Assembly: GCF_002891295.1 (NCBI RefSeq)
Contig: NZ_LGUI01000002.1
Coordinates: forward strand, 186,001-250,000
DNA length: 64,000 nt
Direction: 5' to 3'
Source: Streptomyces eurocidicus
Lineage (GTDB): Bacteria > Actinomycetota > Actinomycetes > Streptomycetales > Streptomycetaceae
A model generated the notes under the pieces. That model was not told the DNA's origin. It saw nothing but the letters and a program-made list of their open reading frames with translations, and did no database searches. Below, in pieces: positions 55,742 through 64,000 of the stretch (positions within the stretch are counted from its first letter, which is position 1; the number at the start of each line of letters is the position of its first letter). Made by a program: the position numbers and the translations under genes.

Positions 55742-57937
55742 TTACACGCGCGCCGCCGCGGAGCGACCCAGCAGCACCCACAGCAGGAACGGCCCGCCCA
55801 GCACCGTCGTGACGACCCCGACCGGGATCTCCACCCCGTTCAGGACGATCCTGCCGAGCATGTCCGCCAGAACGATCAGCACCGCGCCCACCAGCATCGA
55901 CCCCAGCACCGGCACCCGCAGCGGCCCCGCCAGCCGGCCCGCGATCACGGGCGCGGCGAGGGCGACGAAGCCGACGGGCCCGCAGATGCCGACGGCCAGG
56001 CCGGCCAGGCCCACCGCGAGGAGCAGGCAGATCAGCCGGATCCGGGCGGCGGAGACGCCCAGCGACGCGGCCGTCGAGTCGTCGAACCGCAGCACGTTGA
56101 GGTGCCGGGCGACGACGAGGGCGAGCGGTACGAGCACGGCCAGACCGATGAGGACCGGGACGGCCACGGAGTAGCCGCGCCCGTTGAGGCTGCCGGAGGT
56201 CCACACGTAGAGGGAGCTCGCGGAGTTCAGGGAGCGGCGGGAGAGCACGACCTGGGTGACGGCGGAGGCGAGCGCCGACATCGCGAGGCCCACGACGAGG
56301 ACCCGGTAGCCGCGCTGCCCGAGGCCGCCGGAGACGGTGGTGACGACCAGTACGGCGGCGAGGGCGCCGAGCGGGCCCGCCCACCAGGCGCCGAAGGTGC
56401 CGCTGAGAGTGGCCGACAGCAGGACGGCGGCGGTGGCGCCGTCGTTGACGCCGAGGAGCTCGGGGGTGGCGAGCCGGTTCCTGGCGAGCGTCTGGGTCAG
56501 ACACCCCGCGAGGCCGAGCGCCGCGCCGGCGGCCAGCCCGGCGACGATCCGGCCGAGCCGGAACTTCTGCACCAGCAGCACGTCGAACCGGTCGCCGGAG
56601 CCGAAGACCGCGTTGAACGTACGGGTGATGCCCATGTCGCTCTGCCCGGCGTACGCGGACAGCACGACGGCCGCCACCAGCAGCGCGCTCAGGAGCAGCG
56701 CGGCGAGCGCCGCCCGGCGGGGCACCAGCAGGGAGAGCGGGCCGCGGCGGACCACCAGGGTGTCGGACCGCCCCTCGGCGGGGCGGGGCAGCCGGGGCAG
56801 CAGTCGCCGGCCGGGGCCCGAGGTCTCGGCGGTGGCGGGCTCGGTCATGCCCATCGCGCCCAGCCGCTTGGAGCGGACGATGGCGATCAGGACGGGCGCG
56901 CCGAAGAGCGCGATGACGACGGAGACCGGGGCCTCGAAGGGCCGGGAGACCACCCGGGCCAGGACGTCGGAGCCGGTCAGGACGCCCGCGCCGATGAGCC
57001 CGGCGAGCACGATCTGGGCGAGCAGCCGGGGGCCGGTGACGGCGCGGGCCAGGAACCCGGCGAGCAGCCCGAGGAAGGAGATGGGTCCGACGAGCGCCAC
57101 GGACGCCGCGGTCAGCAGGGTCACGGAGAGGGCGACGACGACGCGGATGGCGCCCGGTCGGTGGCCCAGGCCGCGGGCGAGGTCGTCGCCGAGGGCGAGG
57201 GCGGACAGCGGCCGGGCGATGAGCAGCGCCACGACGAAGCCCACGGCCAGGACGGGCGCCAGGCTGCCGAGCTTGCCGAAGCCCTCGACGCCGGCGAGGG
57301 AGCCGAGCACCCAGAAGCGGAAGCGGTCGTAGGTCTCGGCGGAGTTCACGATGAGGACGCTGGTGACACCGCCGAAGGTCGCGCCCAGCGCGGATCCGGC
57401 GAGCACCAGCCGCATCGGCGAACCACCGCCCCGGCGGCCCGCTATCAGCAGCACGAGGGAGCTCGCGACGACGGCGCCGCCGAAGGCCCAGAGCAGATAG
57501 CCGAAGCCGCTCTGCACCCCGAGGAAGGCGATGCCGACGACGACGCCGAGGGACGCGCCCGCGTTGACGCCGAGCAGGCCGGTCTCGGCCAGCGGGTTGC
57601 GGGTGACGGCCTGGAGCAGACAGCCCGCCGTGCCGAGGGCCGCGCCGACGGCCAGCGCGGTGAGCGTGCGGGGTATCCGCAAGTCGCCGACGACCAGGGA
57701 GAGACGGGAGCTGTCGCGTGCGCCGTCCCGCCCCAGCAGGTAGTCCAGGACGTCCCCGGGCCCGACCTCTCCCGCGCCCACGGACAGCGAGAGGGCGGAC
57801 AGGACGAGGACGGCGAGCACCAGGGAGACCGCGGCGACCACGAGGGTCCGGCTGCCGTGCGGACGGCCCGGCGGCGACGCCGAAGGGGAGGAGCTGGTGG
57901 GCTGTGCCTCCGGGGGGCCCACTTGCGACAGAGTCAT
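55742..57937 (-). CDS. Fused FecCD-type siderophore permease (two permease domains)
   Basis: A 731-residue protein consisting of two tandem FecCD domains in one chain, like FhuB. Domain 1 occupies about residues 33-350 and domain 2 about 405-725, joined by a Pro/Arg linker. Each has about ten helices with the coupling motif: 'PRTLTALAVGAALGTAGCLLQAVTRNPLAETGLLGVNAG' in domain 1 and 'GRIVAGLAAGAALGLAGCLTQTLARNRLATPELLGVNDG' in domain 2, in outline. With the ATPase at 42040 and lipoprotein at 43015 it forms a complete ferric-siderophore importer. The iron box overlaps the start codon by one base, leaving no ribosome site, so the transcript may be leaderless or the start may lie further in. Confidence 0.93.
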   Translation of the reverse strand: MTLSQVGPPEAQPTSSSPSASPPGRPHGSRTLVVAAVSLVLAVLVLSALSLSVGAGEVGPGDVLDYLLGRDGARDSSRLSLVVGDLRIPRTLTALAVGAALGTAGCLLQAVTRNPLAETGLLGVNAGASLGVVVGIAFLGVQSGFGYLLWAFGGAVVASSLVLLIAGRRGGGSPMRLVLAGSALGATFGGVTSVLIVNSAETYDRFRFWVLGSLAGVEGFGKLGSLAPVLAVGFVVALLIARPLSALALGDDLARGLGHRPGAIRVVVALSVTLLTAASVALVGPISFLGLLAGFLARAVTGPRLLAQIVLAGLIGAGVLTGSDVLARVVSRPFEAPVSVVIALFGAPVLIAIVRSKRLGAMGMTEPATAETSGPGRRLLPRLPRPAEGRSDTLVVRRGPLSLLVPRRAALAALLLSALLVAAVVLSAYAGQSDMGITRTFNAVFGSGDRFDVLLVQKFRLGRIVAGLAAGAALGLAGCLTQTLARNRLATPELLGVNDGATAAVLLSATLSGTFGAWWAGPLGALAAVLVVTTVSGGLGQRGYRVLVVGLAMSALASAVTQVVLSRRSLNSASSLYVWTSGSLNGRGYSVAVPVLIGLAVLVPLALVVARHLNVLRFDDSTAASLGVSAARIRLICLLLAVGLAGLAVGICGPVGFVALAAPVIAGRLAGPLRVPVLGSMLVGAVLIVLADMLGRIVLNGVEIPVGVVTTVLGGPFLLWVLLGRSAAARV

Positions 57938-57955
57938 AAGGTAAGGCTAGCCTAA
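57937..57955. promoter_or_regulatory. Iron box at the fused permease start codon
   Basis: TAAGGTAAGGCTAGCCTAA matches the DmdR/IdeR consensus closely (16-17 of 19). Its left end is the first base of the permease start codon on the minus strand. Confidence 0.93.
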
Positions 57956-58039
57956 GAACTTTACATCATCGCAGGCGGAGGGGGGCGTACGTCCGTCGTA
58001 CGCTCCGCCGGAGCCGTCCCGCCCGGACCTGGTCCCCGG

Positions 58040-59440
58040 TCAGGGCTCCACCGGATACGGTACGAAGGTCGTACGGTTCTCGTCCACGGCCAGCCGCCGG
58101 CCCAGCGGCGGCACCGCGCGCTGCGGGCAGTCCAGCCGCTCGCACGCCCGGCAGCCCATCCCGATCGGCGTCGCCGCCGCCGCGTCGTCCAGGTCCAGAC
58201 CCGTGGAGTACACCAGCCGCGGCGCGTGCCGCAGCTCGCAGCCCAGCCCGATCGCGAACGTCTTGCCGGGCTCGCCCCAGCCACCGCGGGAGCGGGTGAC
58301 GGCCCGTGCCGTCCACAGATAGCGCTGCCCGTCCGGCATCGCCGCCAGCTGCACATGGACCCGGCCCGGCGAGGCGAACGCCTCGTAGACGTTCCACAGC
58401 GGGCAGGTGCCGCCCGCGCGGGAGAAGTGGAAGCCCGTCGCCGACTGCCGCTTGGACATGTTGCCCGCCCGGTCCACCCGGACGAACGAGAACGGCACCC
58501 CGCGGGCCCGGGGCCGCTGCAGGGTGCTGAGCCGGTGACACACCGTCTCGTACCCCACCCCGAAGTGGTCGGCGAGCCGCTCGATGTCGTAGCGCTGCTC
58601 CTCCGCCGCCGCGTGGAAGACGCCGTACGGCAGGACGAGCGCCGCCGCGAAGTAGTTGGCCAGCCCGATCCGGGCCGTGGACCAGGCCGGGGAGTCCTCC
58701 GTGAAGTCCTCCGCTGCCAGCTCCGACAGCTCTCGCCCGTACTCCAGGAGCGCGAGCTGCGTCGCCATCCGGAACGCCTGCTGGCCCGGCCGCAGCCGGG
58801 GTGACAGGTGCAGGACGCGCGCGGCCGGATCGTAGCGGTGCAGTTCCTCGGTGCCTGCGGCCAGCCGCACCCCGTGCCGGTCGGCCAGCCGGGCCGCCAG
58901 CGCCTGCCGCACCTCGCCGCGCCGGACCCCGATCGCGCCCGCGAGCCGCTCGGCGGCCATGTCCGGTTCGTTCAGATAGTTCTGCCGCCGGTAGAAGAAC
59001 TCCCGCACCTCCTCGTGCGGCGTGCGCCCGGCCGCGGCCGCCGCGGTGCCCTCGCGGTCCCCGGCGAGCTCCGCCAGCCGCTCGGTCAGCGCGCGGTTGC
59101 GGCGGTCCATGGTGAGCACGACCTCGGCCACGGACGGCAGCCGCGACGCCAGCTCGGAGAGATCGCCCGGGGAGACCTTCGCGCCCGTCACCTCGTCGGC
59201 CAGGGCCTCCCGCAGGTCCGCGAGCAACCGGTTGGTGTCCCGCTCGGAGAAGAACCCGGCGTCCACGCCGAACGCCTCGGTCAGGCGCAGCAGCACGGGG
59301 ACGGTCAGGGGGCGGGCGTCGTGCTCCATCTGGTTGAGGTAGCTGGGGGAGACGGCGAGCTGCCGCGCGAGCTCGGCCTGGCTCAGCCGGCGCTCCTCCC
59401 TGAGACGGCGCAGGCGCGCGCCGGCGTAGGTCTTGCTCAT
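58040..59440 (-). CDS. ScfR/RamB-like XRE regulator (short-chain fatty acyl type)
   Basis: A 466-residue regulator. The N-terminal HTH is 'GARLRRLREERRLSQAELARQLAVSPSYLNQMEHD' in outline. An IrrE/M78-like domain follows at ~180-320, ending with 'LANYFAAALVLPYGVFHAAAEEQRYDIERLADHFGVGYETV'. The C-terminal DUF2083 region has 'GMGCRACERLDCPQRAVPPLG' in outline with paired cysteines. RamB and PrpR relatives sense acyl-CoA and control acetate, glyoxylate or propionate genes. No such genes are nearby. ATG 59440 has GGGAGG at 8-nt spacing (ATG 59446 is possible). It is transcribed toward the permease end. Confidence 0.93.
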   Translation of the reverse strand: MSKTYAGARLRRLREERRLSQAELARQLAVSPSYLNQMEHDARPLTVPVLLRLTEAFGVDAGFFSERDTNRLLADLREALADEVTGAKVSPGDLSELASRLPSVAEVVLTMDRRNRALTERLAELAGDREGTAAAAAGRTPHEEVREFFYRRQNYLNEPDMAAERLAGAIGVRRGEVRQALAARLADRHGVRLAAGTEELHRYDPAARVLHLSPRLRPGQQAFRMATQLALLEYGRELSELAAEDFTEDSPAWSTARIGLANYFAAALVLPYGVFHAAAEEQRYDIERLADHFGVGYETVCHRLSTLQRPRARGVPFSFVRVDRAGNMSKRQSATGFHFSRAGGTCPLWNVYEAFASPGRVHVQLAAMPDGQRYLWTARAVTRSRGGWGEPGKTFAIGLGCELRHAPRLVYSTGLDLDDAAAATPIGMGCRACERLDCPQRAVPPLGRRLAVDENRTTFVPYPVEP

Positions 59441-59529
59441 GTCCATGCCCTCCCGGGGCATCCTCGCACTGTAGTGGCGTGCGCGGGCGGCAAAGATTGG
59501 ATCTTTCCCCGGCACCTGAGGACCGGGGT

Positions 59530-59546
59530 CCGGGGCGGAGCCCCGG
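59530..59546. repeat. Dispersed element fragment CCGGGGC-GGA-GCCCCGG, copy C
   Basis: A short 7-bp hairpin with a GGA loop embedded in 'gaggaccggggtccgggg', the same context as copy A at 44095-44111. The following GGGAAGGGGCGGGTAGGGG tract resembles sequence beside copy B. It lies between the ScfR-like gene and the histidine-phosphatase-like gene. Confidence 0.75.
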
Positions 59547-59580
59547 TTCGGGAAGGGGCGGGTAGGGGGAAAACCACCCC

Positions 59581-60147
59581 TCACAACGCCGACCCGCACC
59601 GCAGATTCCACCGCCCCACCCGCCCCGACAACTCCGTACGCACCAGCGGCCGCACATCCAGCCGCCAGAACGCCTCCCCCGGCAACCCCAGCCCGTGGAC
59701 CACCGCCGCCCGCACCACTGCCGGTTCCACCACCGCCAGCACCCGCCCGCCGTCCGCCACCAGGGAGTCCAGCCAGCCGCCCACCCGGGCCACCAGGCCG
59801 AGGACCGACTCGCCGCCGTGCGGCGCGGCACCGGGGTCGGCCAGCCAGCGGGCCACGGCCTCGGGCTCCTCGGCGCCGACCTCCGCCAGCGAACGCCCGC
59901 GCCACCGGCCGGGGTCCAGGTCGTGCGGGGCGGCCCCGGCGCCCGCGTCCGGGGTCAGGCCGAGCGCCGCGCACGTCTCGCGGCAGCGCACGGACGGTGC
60001 GCAGAACACCCGCGCCGCGGCCGGTACGCCCGCCGCCGCGTCCGCCGCCCGCCGCCGGGCGGCCTCGTCCAGCGGGCCGTCGGCGAACCGCGCCTCCCGC
60101 TCCGCCGCCCCGGACGCGGCTGAGATCAGCGTCACACGCACCGTCAT
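59581..60147 (-). CDS. Histidine-phosphatase-like protein, catalytically degenerate
   Basis: A 188-residue member of the phosphoglycerate-mutase/histidine-phosphatase superfamily. The 'RHG' that carries the nucleophilic His reads 'LISAASGAAE' (residues 7-16). The downstream SHG block that carries the second His reads 'LAVVEPAVVRAAVVHG', so both catalytic histidines are lost. The fold context is retained ('FCAPSVRCRETCAALG', 'DLDPGRWRGRSLAEV', 'HGGESVLGLVARV'). In actinomycetes similar genes flank cbtBA genes. It may be a structural or binding protein or a CobC-like remnant. It is divergent from the cobalamin riboswitch. Confidence 0.8.
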   Translation of the reverse strand: MTVRVTLISAASGAAEREARFADGPLDEAARRRAADAAAGVPAAARVFCAPSVRCRETCAALGLTPDAGAGAAPHDLDPGRWRGRSLAEVGAEEPEAVARWLADPGAAPHGGESVLGLVARVGGWLDSLVADGGRVLAVVEPAVVRAAVVHGLGLPGEAFWRLDVRPLVRTELSGRVGRWNLRCGSAL

Positions 60148-60317
60148 CGTCGTTCCCTTCCTCTTGCCTCACCGGTGATTCCCTTGCCCGCCAAGCCCGT
60201 TCCGGCTCCCGCGCGCCCGCGCGTCAGGAGACCACGGACATCCGGGGGAGCGTGCGCTGGGGTGCGCATCCGCACGCCGTGGCGCGCGGGTCCGGCGCGC
60301 GGTACGGTCGCGTGGCA

Positions 60318-60436
60318 ATGACGACGGTGTGACGGAATCCCGGTGAGAATCCGGTACGGTCGCGCCACTGTGTCACCGGCCCGCGCGCCCTCCGGCGTGC
60401 CCGGGCCGGGAAGTCAGACCCGGCACCGTCGTCCTG
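60318..60436 (+). promoter_or_regulatory. Cobalamin (B12) riboswitch
   Basis: The conserved core is present: 'GACGGAATCCCGGTGAGAAT' near 60331-60350, the 'GGTCGCGCCACTGTG' block near 60358-60372, a hairpin of the variable arm, and the B12 box 'AAGTCAGACCCGGC' (60411-60424). A closing stem pairs GACGACGGTG (60320-60329) with CACCGTCGTC (60424-60433). It lies 40 nt before CbtB and should shut off expression when cobalamin is abundant. Confidence 0.95.
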
Positions 60437-60476
60437 GCCCCGACATGGGACGCGTGTTCCCCCAGGAGGTTCCGCC

Positions 60477-60701
60477 ATGGCACAGTCAGCCGCTCCCGCG
60501 ACCAGCTCGCCCGTCATACCCGAGGTCACCCCCATCTCGTTGAAGGAGATCGCCCCCTGGGCCGTCTTCGGCGGGATCCTCATGCTGGTCCTGATCTACT
60601 TCGTCGGCGCCGAACAGGGCGCCACCTCGCTCGTCTCCGGCGAGAACGTCCACGAGTGGCTCCACGACGGGCGCCACCTGCTCGGCTTCCCCTGCCACTG
60701 A
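60477..60701 (+). CDS. cbtB: CbtB-domain protein
   Basis: A 74-residue membrane protein with a single helix (residues ~28-45) and the CbtB C-terminal His cluster 'VHEWLHDGRHLLGFPCH', a metal-binding motif. CbtB is a predicted component of a cobalt uptake system and normally accompanies CbtA. It is directly under the B12 riboswitch, so cobalt import would be increased when cobalamin is low. ATG 60477 follows AGGAGG at 8-nt spacing. Confidence 0.93.
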   Translation: MAQSAAPATSSPVIPEVTPISLKEIAPWAVFGGILMLVLIYFVGAEQGATSLVSGENVHEWLHDGRHLLGFPCH

Positions 60702-60721
60702 CGATCCAGGGGTACCGACAC

Positions 60722-61489
60722 ATGAACTCCGTCTCCGTGAGAGCCCTGCTCGTCCGCGGTATGCTCGCCGGCCTCGCCGCCGGCGTCCTCGCCCTGATCG
60801 TCGCCTATCTGCTGGGCGAGCCCCAAGTGGACTCCGCCATCGCCTTCGAGGAGGCGCACAGCCATGAGCACGGCGGCGAGGAGGCCGTCAGCCGCGCCCT
60901 GCAGTCCACGGCCGGCCTCGCCACCGGCGTCCTCGTCTACGGCGTCGCGCTCGGTGGCGTCGCCGCCCTGGCCTTCTGCGTCGCGCTCGGCCGCGTCGGC
61001 CGGTTCGGCCCCCGCGCGACGGCCTCCCTGGTCTCCCTCGGCGCGCTCCTGTCCGTCTATGTGGTGCCGTTCCTGAAGTATCCGGCGAACCCCCCGGCCG
61101 TCGGCGACCCCGACACCATCGCCAAGCGCACCACGCTCTACTTCCTGATGATCGCGCTCAGCGTCCTCCTGGCCGTGGGCGCGGTCGTCCTCGGCAAGCG
61201 GCTCGCGCCCCGCCTCGGCGCCTGGTACGCCACCGTCGCGGCGGCCGCCGGCTTCCTCGTCGCGGTCGGCCTCGCCTACGCCTTCCTGCCCGCTGTCAAC
61301 GAAGTCCCCGAGGGCTTCTCCGCCACGGTGCTCTGGCGCTTCAGGCTCTCCGCCCTCGCCATGCAACTCGCCCTGTGGACCGGCTTCGGCCTCGTCTTCG
61401 GCCACCTCGCCGAGCGGCTCCTCACCCCCCGGGCCGCGACCGGATCCCGCGCCGGGACGACCGCGTCGGCGGCCGCGCCGACGCGCTGA
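60722..61489 (+). CDS. cbtA: CbtA-family cobalt transporter subunit
   Basis: A 255-residue integral membrane protein with about six spans. The first helix is near residues 10-32. A His-rich stretch 'EEAHSHEHGGEEA' follows and is probably a cobalt-binding loop. Further spans lie around 65-88, 95-115, 140-160, 170-190 and 215-240. CbtA and CbtB are predicted to form a cobalt importer. It starts 20 nt after cbtB, and the C-terminal ~20 residues are Ala/Thr-rich and disordered. A strong terminator follows. Confidence 0.93.
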   Translation: MNSVSVRALLVRGMLAGLAAGVLALIVAYLLGEPQVDSAIAFEEAHSHEHGGEEAVSRALQSTAGLATGVLVYGVALGGVAALAFCVALGRVGRFGPRATASLVSLGALLSVYVVPFLKYPANPPAVGDPDTIAKRTTLYFLMIALSVLLAVGAVVLGKRLAPRLGAWYATVAAAAGFLVAVGLAYAFLPAVNEVPEGFSATVLWRFRLSALAMQLALWTGFGLVFGHLAERLLTPRAATGSRAGTTASAAAPTR

Positions 61490-61502
61490 ATCTACCCCTC
61501 CC

Positions 61503-61543
61503 ACGTGAGAGCCCGCCCGGAGCCACCGGGCGGGCTCTCACGT
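61503..61543 (+). terminator. Terminator after CbtA
   Basis: 18-bp perfect stem ACGTGAGAGCCCGCCCGG (61503-61520) with its complement (61526-61543) and AGCCA loop. Confidence 0.92.
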
Positions 61544-62021
61544 CTCCGCTCCTACCACGCCTCTGTAGTCGACAACTCGCCTTACAGTCAATGACTTTGA
61601 CGGATCGTCGAATCGCAATGGCATCGCGGCGAACCGATGGCGATGGCTTCCTGCCGGTCTCGCACCGGGGCGGGCGGAGGCGCTAGCCTGAACGCCCGAC
61701 ACGCGCGCTGCGCTTGGGGGCGGGGGAGCGGTGGGGTGTGCATGGACGGTCGGATGACCCTACGTCACGTCAGGTGGCCGACGTGTCGCCCGGGACAGTG
61801 GCGCGGAATCCTTCAGAGCCGGTAAATCCCCTGGCGCGAGGCCCCGTCGGGCCGTTCTCCGCCACGGTCTCCGCGAGTGCGGTCCCTTTCGCGTTCCGCC
61901 GGCCCCTTTTTCGCCGTGGGCCCCTCGGCACCCTCGGCATCGGCCGCCGGAGACCCGGAAATCCGGGAATTCATCCCGAGAAGGTCCGTCTGCTGAACTT
62001 TACGAGGGCGTGTCACTCCAG
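61544..62021. other. 478-bp intergenic region upstream of the LAL-type regulator
   Basis: No gene is supported. It contains a TTGACG-like -35 element (61597-61602) and a TAGCCT hexamer near 61684-61689, but no confident promoter pair. G+C is lower around 61560-61620, consistent with a promoter region for the regulator gene. Confidence 0.4.
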
Positions 62022-64000
62022 ATGATACTGGTCAACCGTGAAAAGGAACTCGGCCTTCTCGCGGCCGCGCTCACCGAGTGCGCGGCCGGACGGTCCAGGA
62101 CGGTCGTCGTGGAAGGCGGCGTCGGCTGCGGAAAGAGCGAACTCCTGGACACCTTCGCCGAATACGCCGCCGCCCGCGGCGCCGTGGTGCTCAGGGCCGG
62201 CGGGCCGCGTGCCACCGACGCGCGGCCCTTCGCCCTGCCGCACCGGCTCGCGGACCGGACGGGACACGACGGCCCCGGTCCGGCCCGGCCCCCCACCGAG
62301 CACGACTTCCTCGCGACCCTCGCGACTCTCCACCGGACGGCGGCGACCCCACCCGTCGTCGTCTGCGTGGACGACGCCCGGGACGGTGGCATCCGCTCCC
62401 CGCACCACCTCCTCCGGCTCGCGGGCCGGCTCCGCCCGGCCCGCCTCCTCCTCGTCCTCACCGACGGCCTTCACCTGCCCCACCAGGACCCGTCGAGTGA
62501 ACCGGAGTTGCCGCACCGCTCCGACATCCTGTACATCCGCCTCGGTCCGCTCACCGAACAGGGCACCGCCGAGCTCCTCGCCGCCCACGGCGGCGACCCC
62601 CACGACGCCGTCCTCGTCGCGCGCCTGCACTCCGTAGCCGCCGGCAACCCCCGGCTCCTGCGGGCACTCCTCGAAGAGTGCCCGGTCACCGGGGCGGGCC
62701 CGGCGGATGCCTGCGGCGAACCCCTGGTGGGCGGGCGCTACGGACAGGCCCTCCTCGCCTGTCTCCACCGCGGCGGAGCCACGGCCCTGGAGATCGGCCA
62801 CGCCCTCGCCGTCCTCGGCGACGAAGGCCGCCCCGACCTGCTCGCCCGGATGCTCGACCGGCCCGCCGCGTCCCTCGACCGGAACCTCCGGGCGCTCAGG
62901 GCCGCCGGGGTCCTCGACGGCACCCGCTTCCGGCACCGCTCCGCCGCCGCCACGGTCGAGGCCGGCATGGCACCCGCCCGCCGCACCGCCCTCCACCGCA
63001 GGGCCGCCGCCGTCCTCCACACGGACGGGGCCGGCTCCCCGGCGATCGCCCGCCACCTCCTGGCGGCCCGGTGCGCCGTCGAACCCTGGGAACTGACCGC
63101 CCTGCGCGACGCCGCCGAGGACGCCCTCGGCGAGGACGACGCGGAGTTCGCCGTCGACTGCCTCGAACTCGCCCACGAATCGGACCCCGACGCGTCCCGG
63201 CGCATCGAGATCGGGATGCGCCTCGCCCTCGTCATGTGGCGCACCGACCCCGCCGCCGCGGAGTGCCGGCACCTCCCCGGCCTGCTCGCCGCCATGCGCG
63301 CCGGAGCGCTGTCCTCCGACGGTCTGGCCATGCTCGGCAGGCTCCTCGTGGCGCACGGCCGCGTCGAGGACGCCCTGGAGGTCGCCGCCCGCCGCGGCCC
63401 CGGGGCCCCGGACGCCTCCCCGGAGCGCGGCATCCACCCGTACGTCTCCTCGGCGCGGGCGCGCCACGACGTCCCCGCCGTGGTGTCCCCCGGCGAGGGC
63501 CGCGCGACCGTCCCGGCGGTCTCCGGCGTCCCCGCCGGTGAGCGCGTCCCCGGCGTCCGGCTCCTCCAGGGGTCCGCCGGATCCCTTCCGCCCGGCGGGG
63601 GCGGGGCGGACCGGGCCGCCTCCGCCGAGAGCTTCCTCAAGGTCGCCACCCTCACCGACGCCACGCTCGGCCCTGTGTGCGGTGCCCTCAAGGCCCTGCT
63701 CCACGCGGACCGGGTCGAGGAGGCCGCCGCCTGGTGCGCGCGTTCGCTCGACGAGTCGGTCCGCCGTGACATCCCCGGCTGGCAAGCGGTGTTCGCCACC
63801 GTCCAGGGCCTGATAGCCCTGCGCCAGGGGCGGCTGGAGGACGCGATCACCTCGGTCGAGCGGGCCCTGGCCGTGGTGCCCGGGCGCGCGGGCGGAGTCA
63901 TGGGCTGCGGCACCACCGCCATCCTGGCCACGGCCTACACCGAGCTCGGCCGCTACGACGACGCCGCCCGCCAGATCGACCGGCCCGTCCCGGAGACCTG
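62022..64000 (+). CDS. Large ATP-binding (LAL/MalT-like) transcriptional regulator, 5' part
   Basis: The open frame runs from ATG 62022 through the window's end without a stop. It begins 'MILVNREKELGLLAAALTEC' and has the P-loop 'EGGVGCGKSELLDTFAEYAA', then 'PPVVVCVDDARDGG' (Walker B-like) and 'LARLHSVAAGNPRLLRALLEE', the STAND/AAA pattern of LAL regulators. Downstream helical repeats follow (residues ~390-650). The C-terminal LuxR HTH would lie beyond the window and is not visible. LAL proteins are often cluster-situated activators of antibiotic pathways, so a further cluster may begin to the right. No good ribosome site is visible; GAGGGC lies 13 nt upstream. Confidence 0.82.
   Translation, partial: MILVNREKELGLLAAALTECAAGRSRTVVVEGGVGCGKSELLDTFAEYAAARGAVVLRAGGPRATDARPFALPHRLADRTGHDGPGPARPPTEHDFLATLATLHRTAATPPVVVCVDDARDGGIRSPHHLLRLAGRLRPARLLLVLTDGLHLPHQDPSSEPELPHRSDILYIRLGPLTEQGTAELLAAHGGDPHDAVLVARLHSVAAGNPRLLRALLEECPVTGAGPADACGEPLVGGRYGQALLACLHRGGATALEIGHALAVLGDEGRPDLLARMLDRPAASLDRNLRALRAAGVLDGTRFRHRSAAATVEAGMAPARRTALHRRAAAVLHTDGAGSPAIARHLLAARCAVEPWELTALRDAAEDALGEDDAEFAVDCLELAHESDPDASRRIEIGMRLALVMWRTDPAAAECRHLPGLLAAMRAGALSSDGLAMLGRLLVAHGRVEDALEVAARRGPGAPDASPERGIHPYVSSARARHDVPAVVSPGEGRATVPAVSGVPAGERVPGVRLLQGSAGSLPPGGGGADRAASAESFLKVATLTDATLGPVCGALKALLHADRVEEAAAWCARSLDESVRRDIPGWQAVFATVQGLIALRQGRLEDAITSVERALAVVPGRAGGVMGCGTTAILATAYTELGRYDDAARQIDRPVPET

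Noticed and set aside
52871..57955. 1,694-codon frame spanning the MFS, esterase and permease loci on the plus strand
   Set aside because: It runs through three well-supported genes in other frames or strands and is Arg/Pro/Gly-rich without domains.
61813..62016. 67-codon minus-strand ORF upstream of the LAL-type regulator
   Set aside because: No ribosome site, charged low-complexity sequence, and it lies in the probable promoter region.
62013..63785. 590-codon minus-strand frame opposite the LAL-type regulator
   Set aside because: The plus strand has a P-loop and continuous frame to the window end; the minus frame is low-complexity.

Overview
The window is chromosomal DNA of a Streptomyces-like actinomycete. 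The evidence is very high G+C with GC-rich third codon positions, frequent GTG starts and 4-nt start/stop overlaps, DmdR/IdeR-type iron boxes, a cobalamin riboswitch, a TTA (bldA-type) codon, and many families typical of streptomycetes (DUF574 methyltransferase, YtrA-type GntR, ScfR/RamB regulator, MbtH, LAL regulator). The genus call is inferred from these features, not from a marker gene.

Layout. 0-10.5 kb: the end of a TRIC-type channel gene, a PucR-like regulator, and a membrane-stress cassette (OB-fold membrane protein, flotillin, and a 1,892-residue DUF3686-type AAA ATPase containing a 141-bp tandem coding repeat). 10.6-19.7 kb: a reductase-like SDR, tRNA-Lys, an isolated asparagine-synthetase-like protein coupled to a 19-codon ORF, a YbdK-type carboxylate-amine ligase, two overlapping zinc-ribbon microprotein genes, a DUF4956/VTC-domain pair and two hypothetical genes. 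19.8-23.4 kb: a methionine ABC transporter operon (metQ-metN-metI) and a 2OG-Fe dioxygenase.

23.6-35.1 kb is the most striking region. It is a compact biosynthetic cluster: FabH-like ketosynthase (divergent), thioesterase, fatty acyl-AMP ligase, two acyl desaturases, ACP, a third desaturase, alpha/beta hydrolase, rubredoxin, P450 and MFS exporter. This content and order match the conjugated polyyne / terminal-alkyne clusters known from Gram-negative bacteria. A fatty acid would be adenylated, loaded on the ACP, repeatedly desaturated to triple bonds, oxidised, released and exported. The FAAL has TTA as its fourth codon. A 23-bp palindrome recurs in the promoter region of the biosynthetic genes and in that of the exporter gene.

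35.2-42 kb: a GntR-controlled ABC transporter, a PIG-V-like mannosyltransferase, a DUF574 methyltransferase, a sigma-like gene overlapping a hypothetical gene, and a TetR regulator with its own palindrome. 42-58 kb: an iron-regulated catechol-peptide siderophore locus (importer ATPase, binding lipoprotein, M20 hydrolase, dimodular DhbF-like NRPS, MbtH, MFS exporter, Fes-like esterase, fused FecCD permease) with three iron boxes. No 2,3-dihydroxybenzoate synthesis or activation genes are present here. 58-61.5 kb: a ScfR/RamB-like regulator, a degenerate histidine phosphatase, and a cobalamin-riboswitch-controlled CbtB-CbtA pair. The window ends inside a large ATP-binding regulator of the LAL type.
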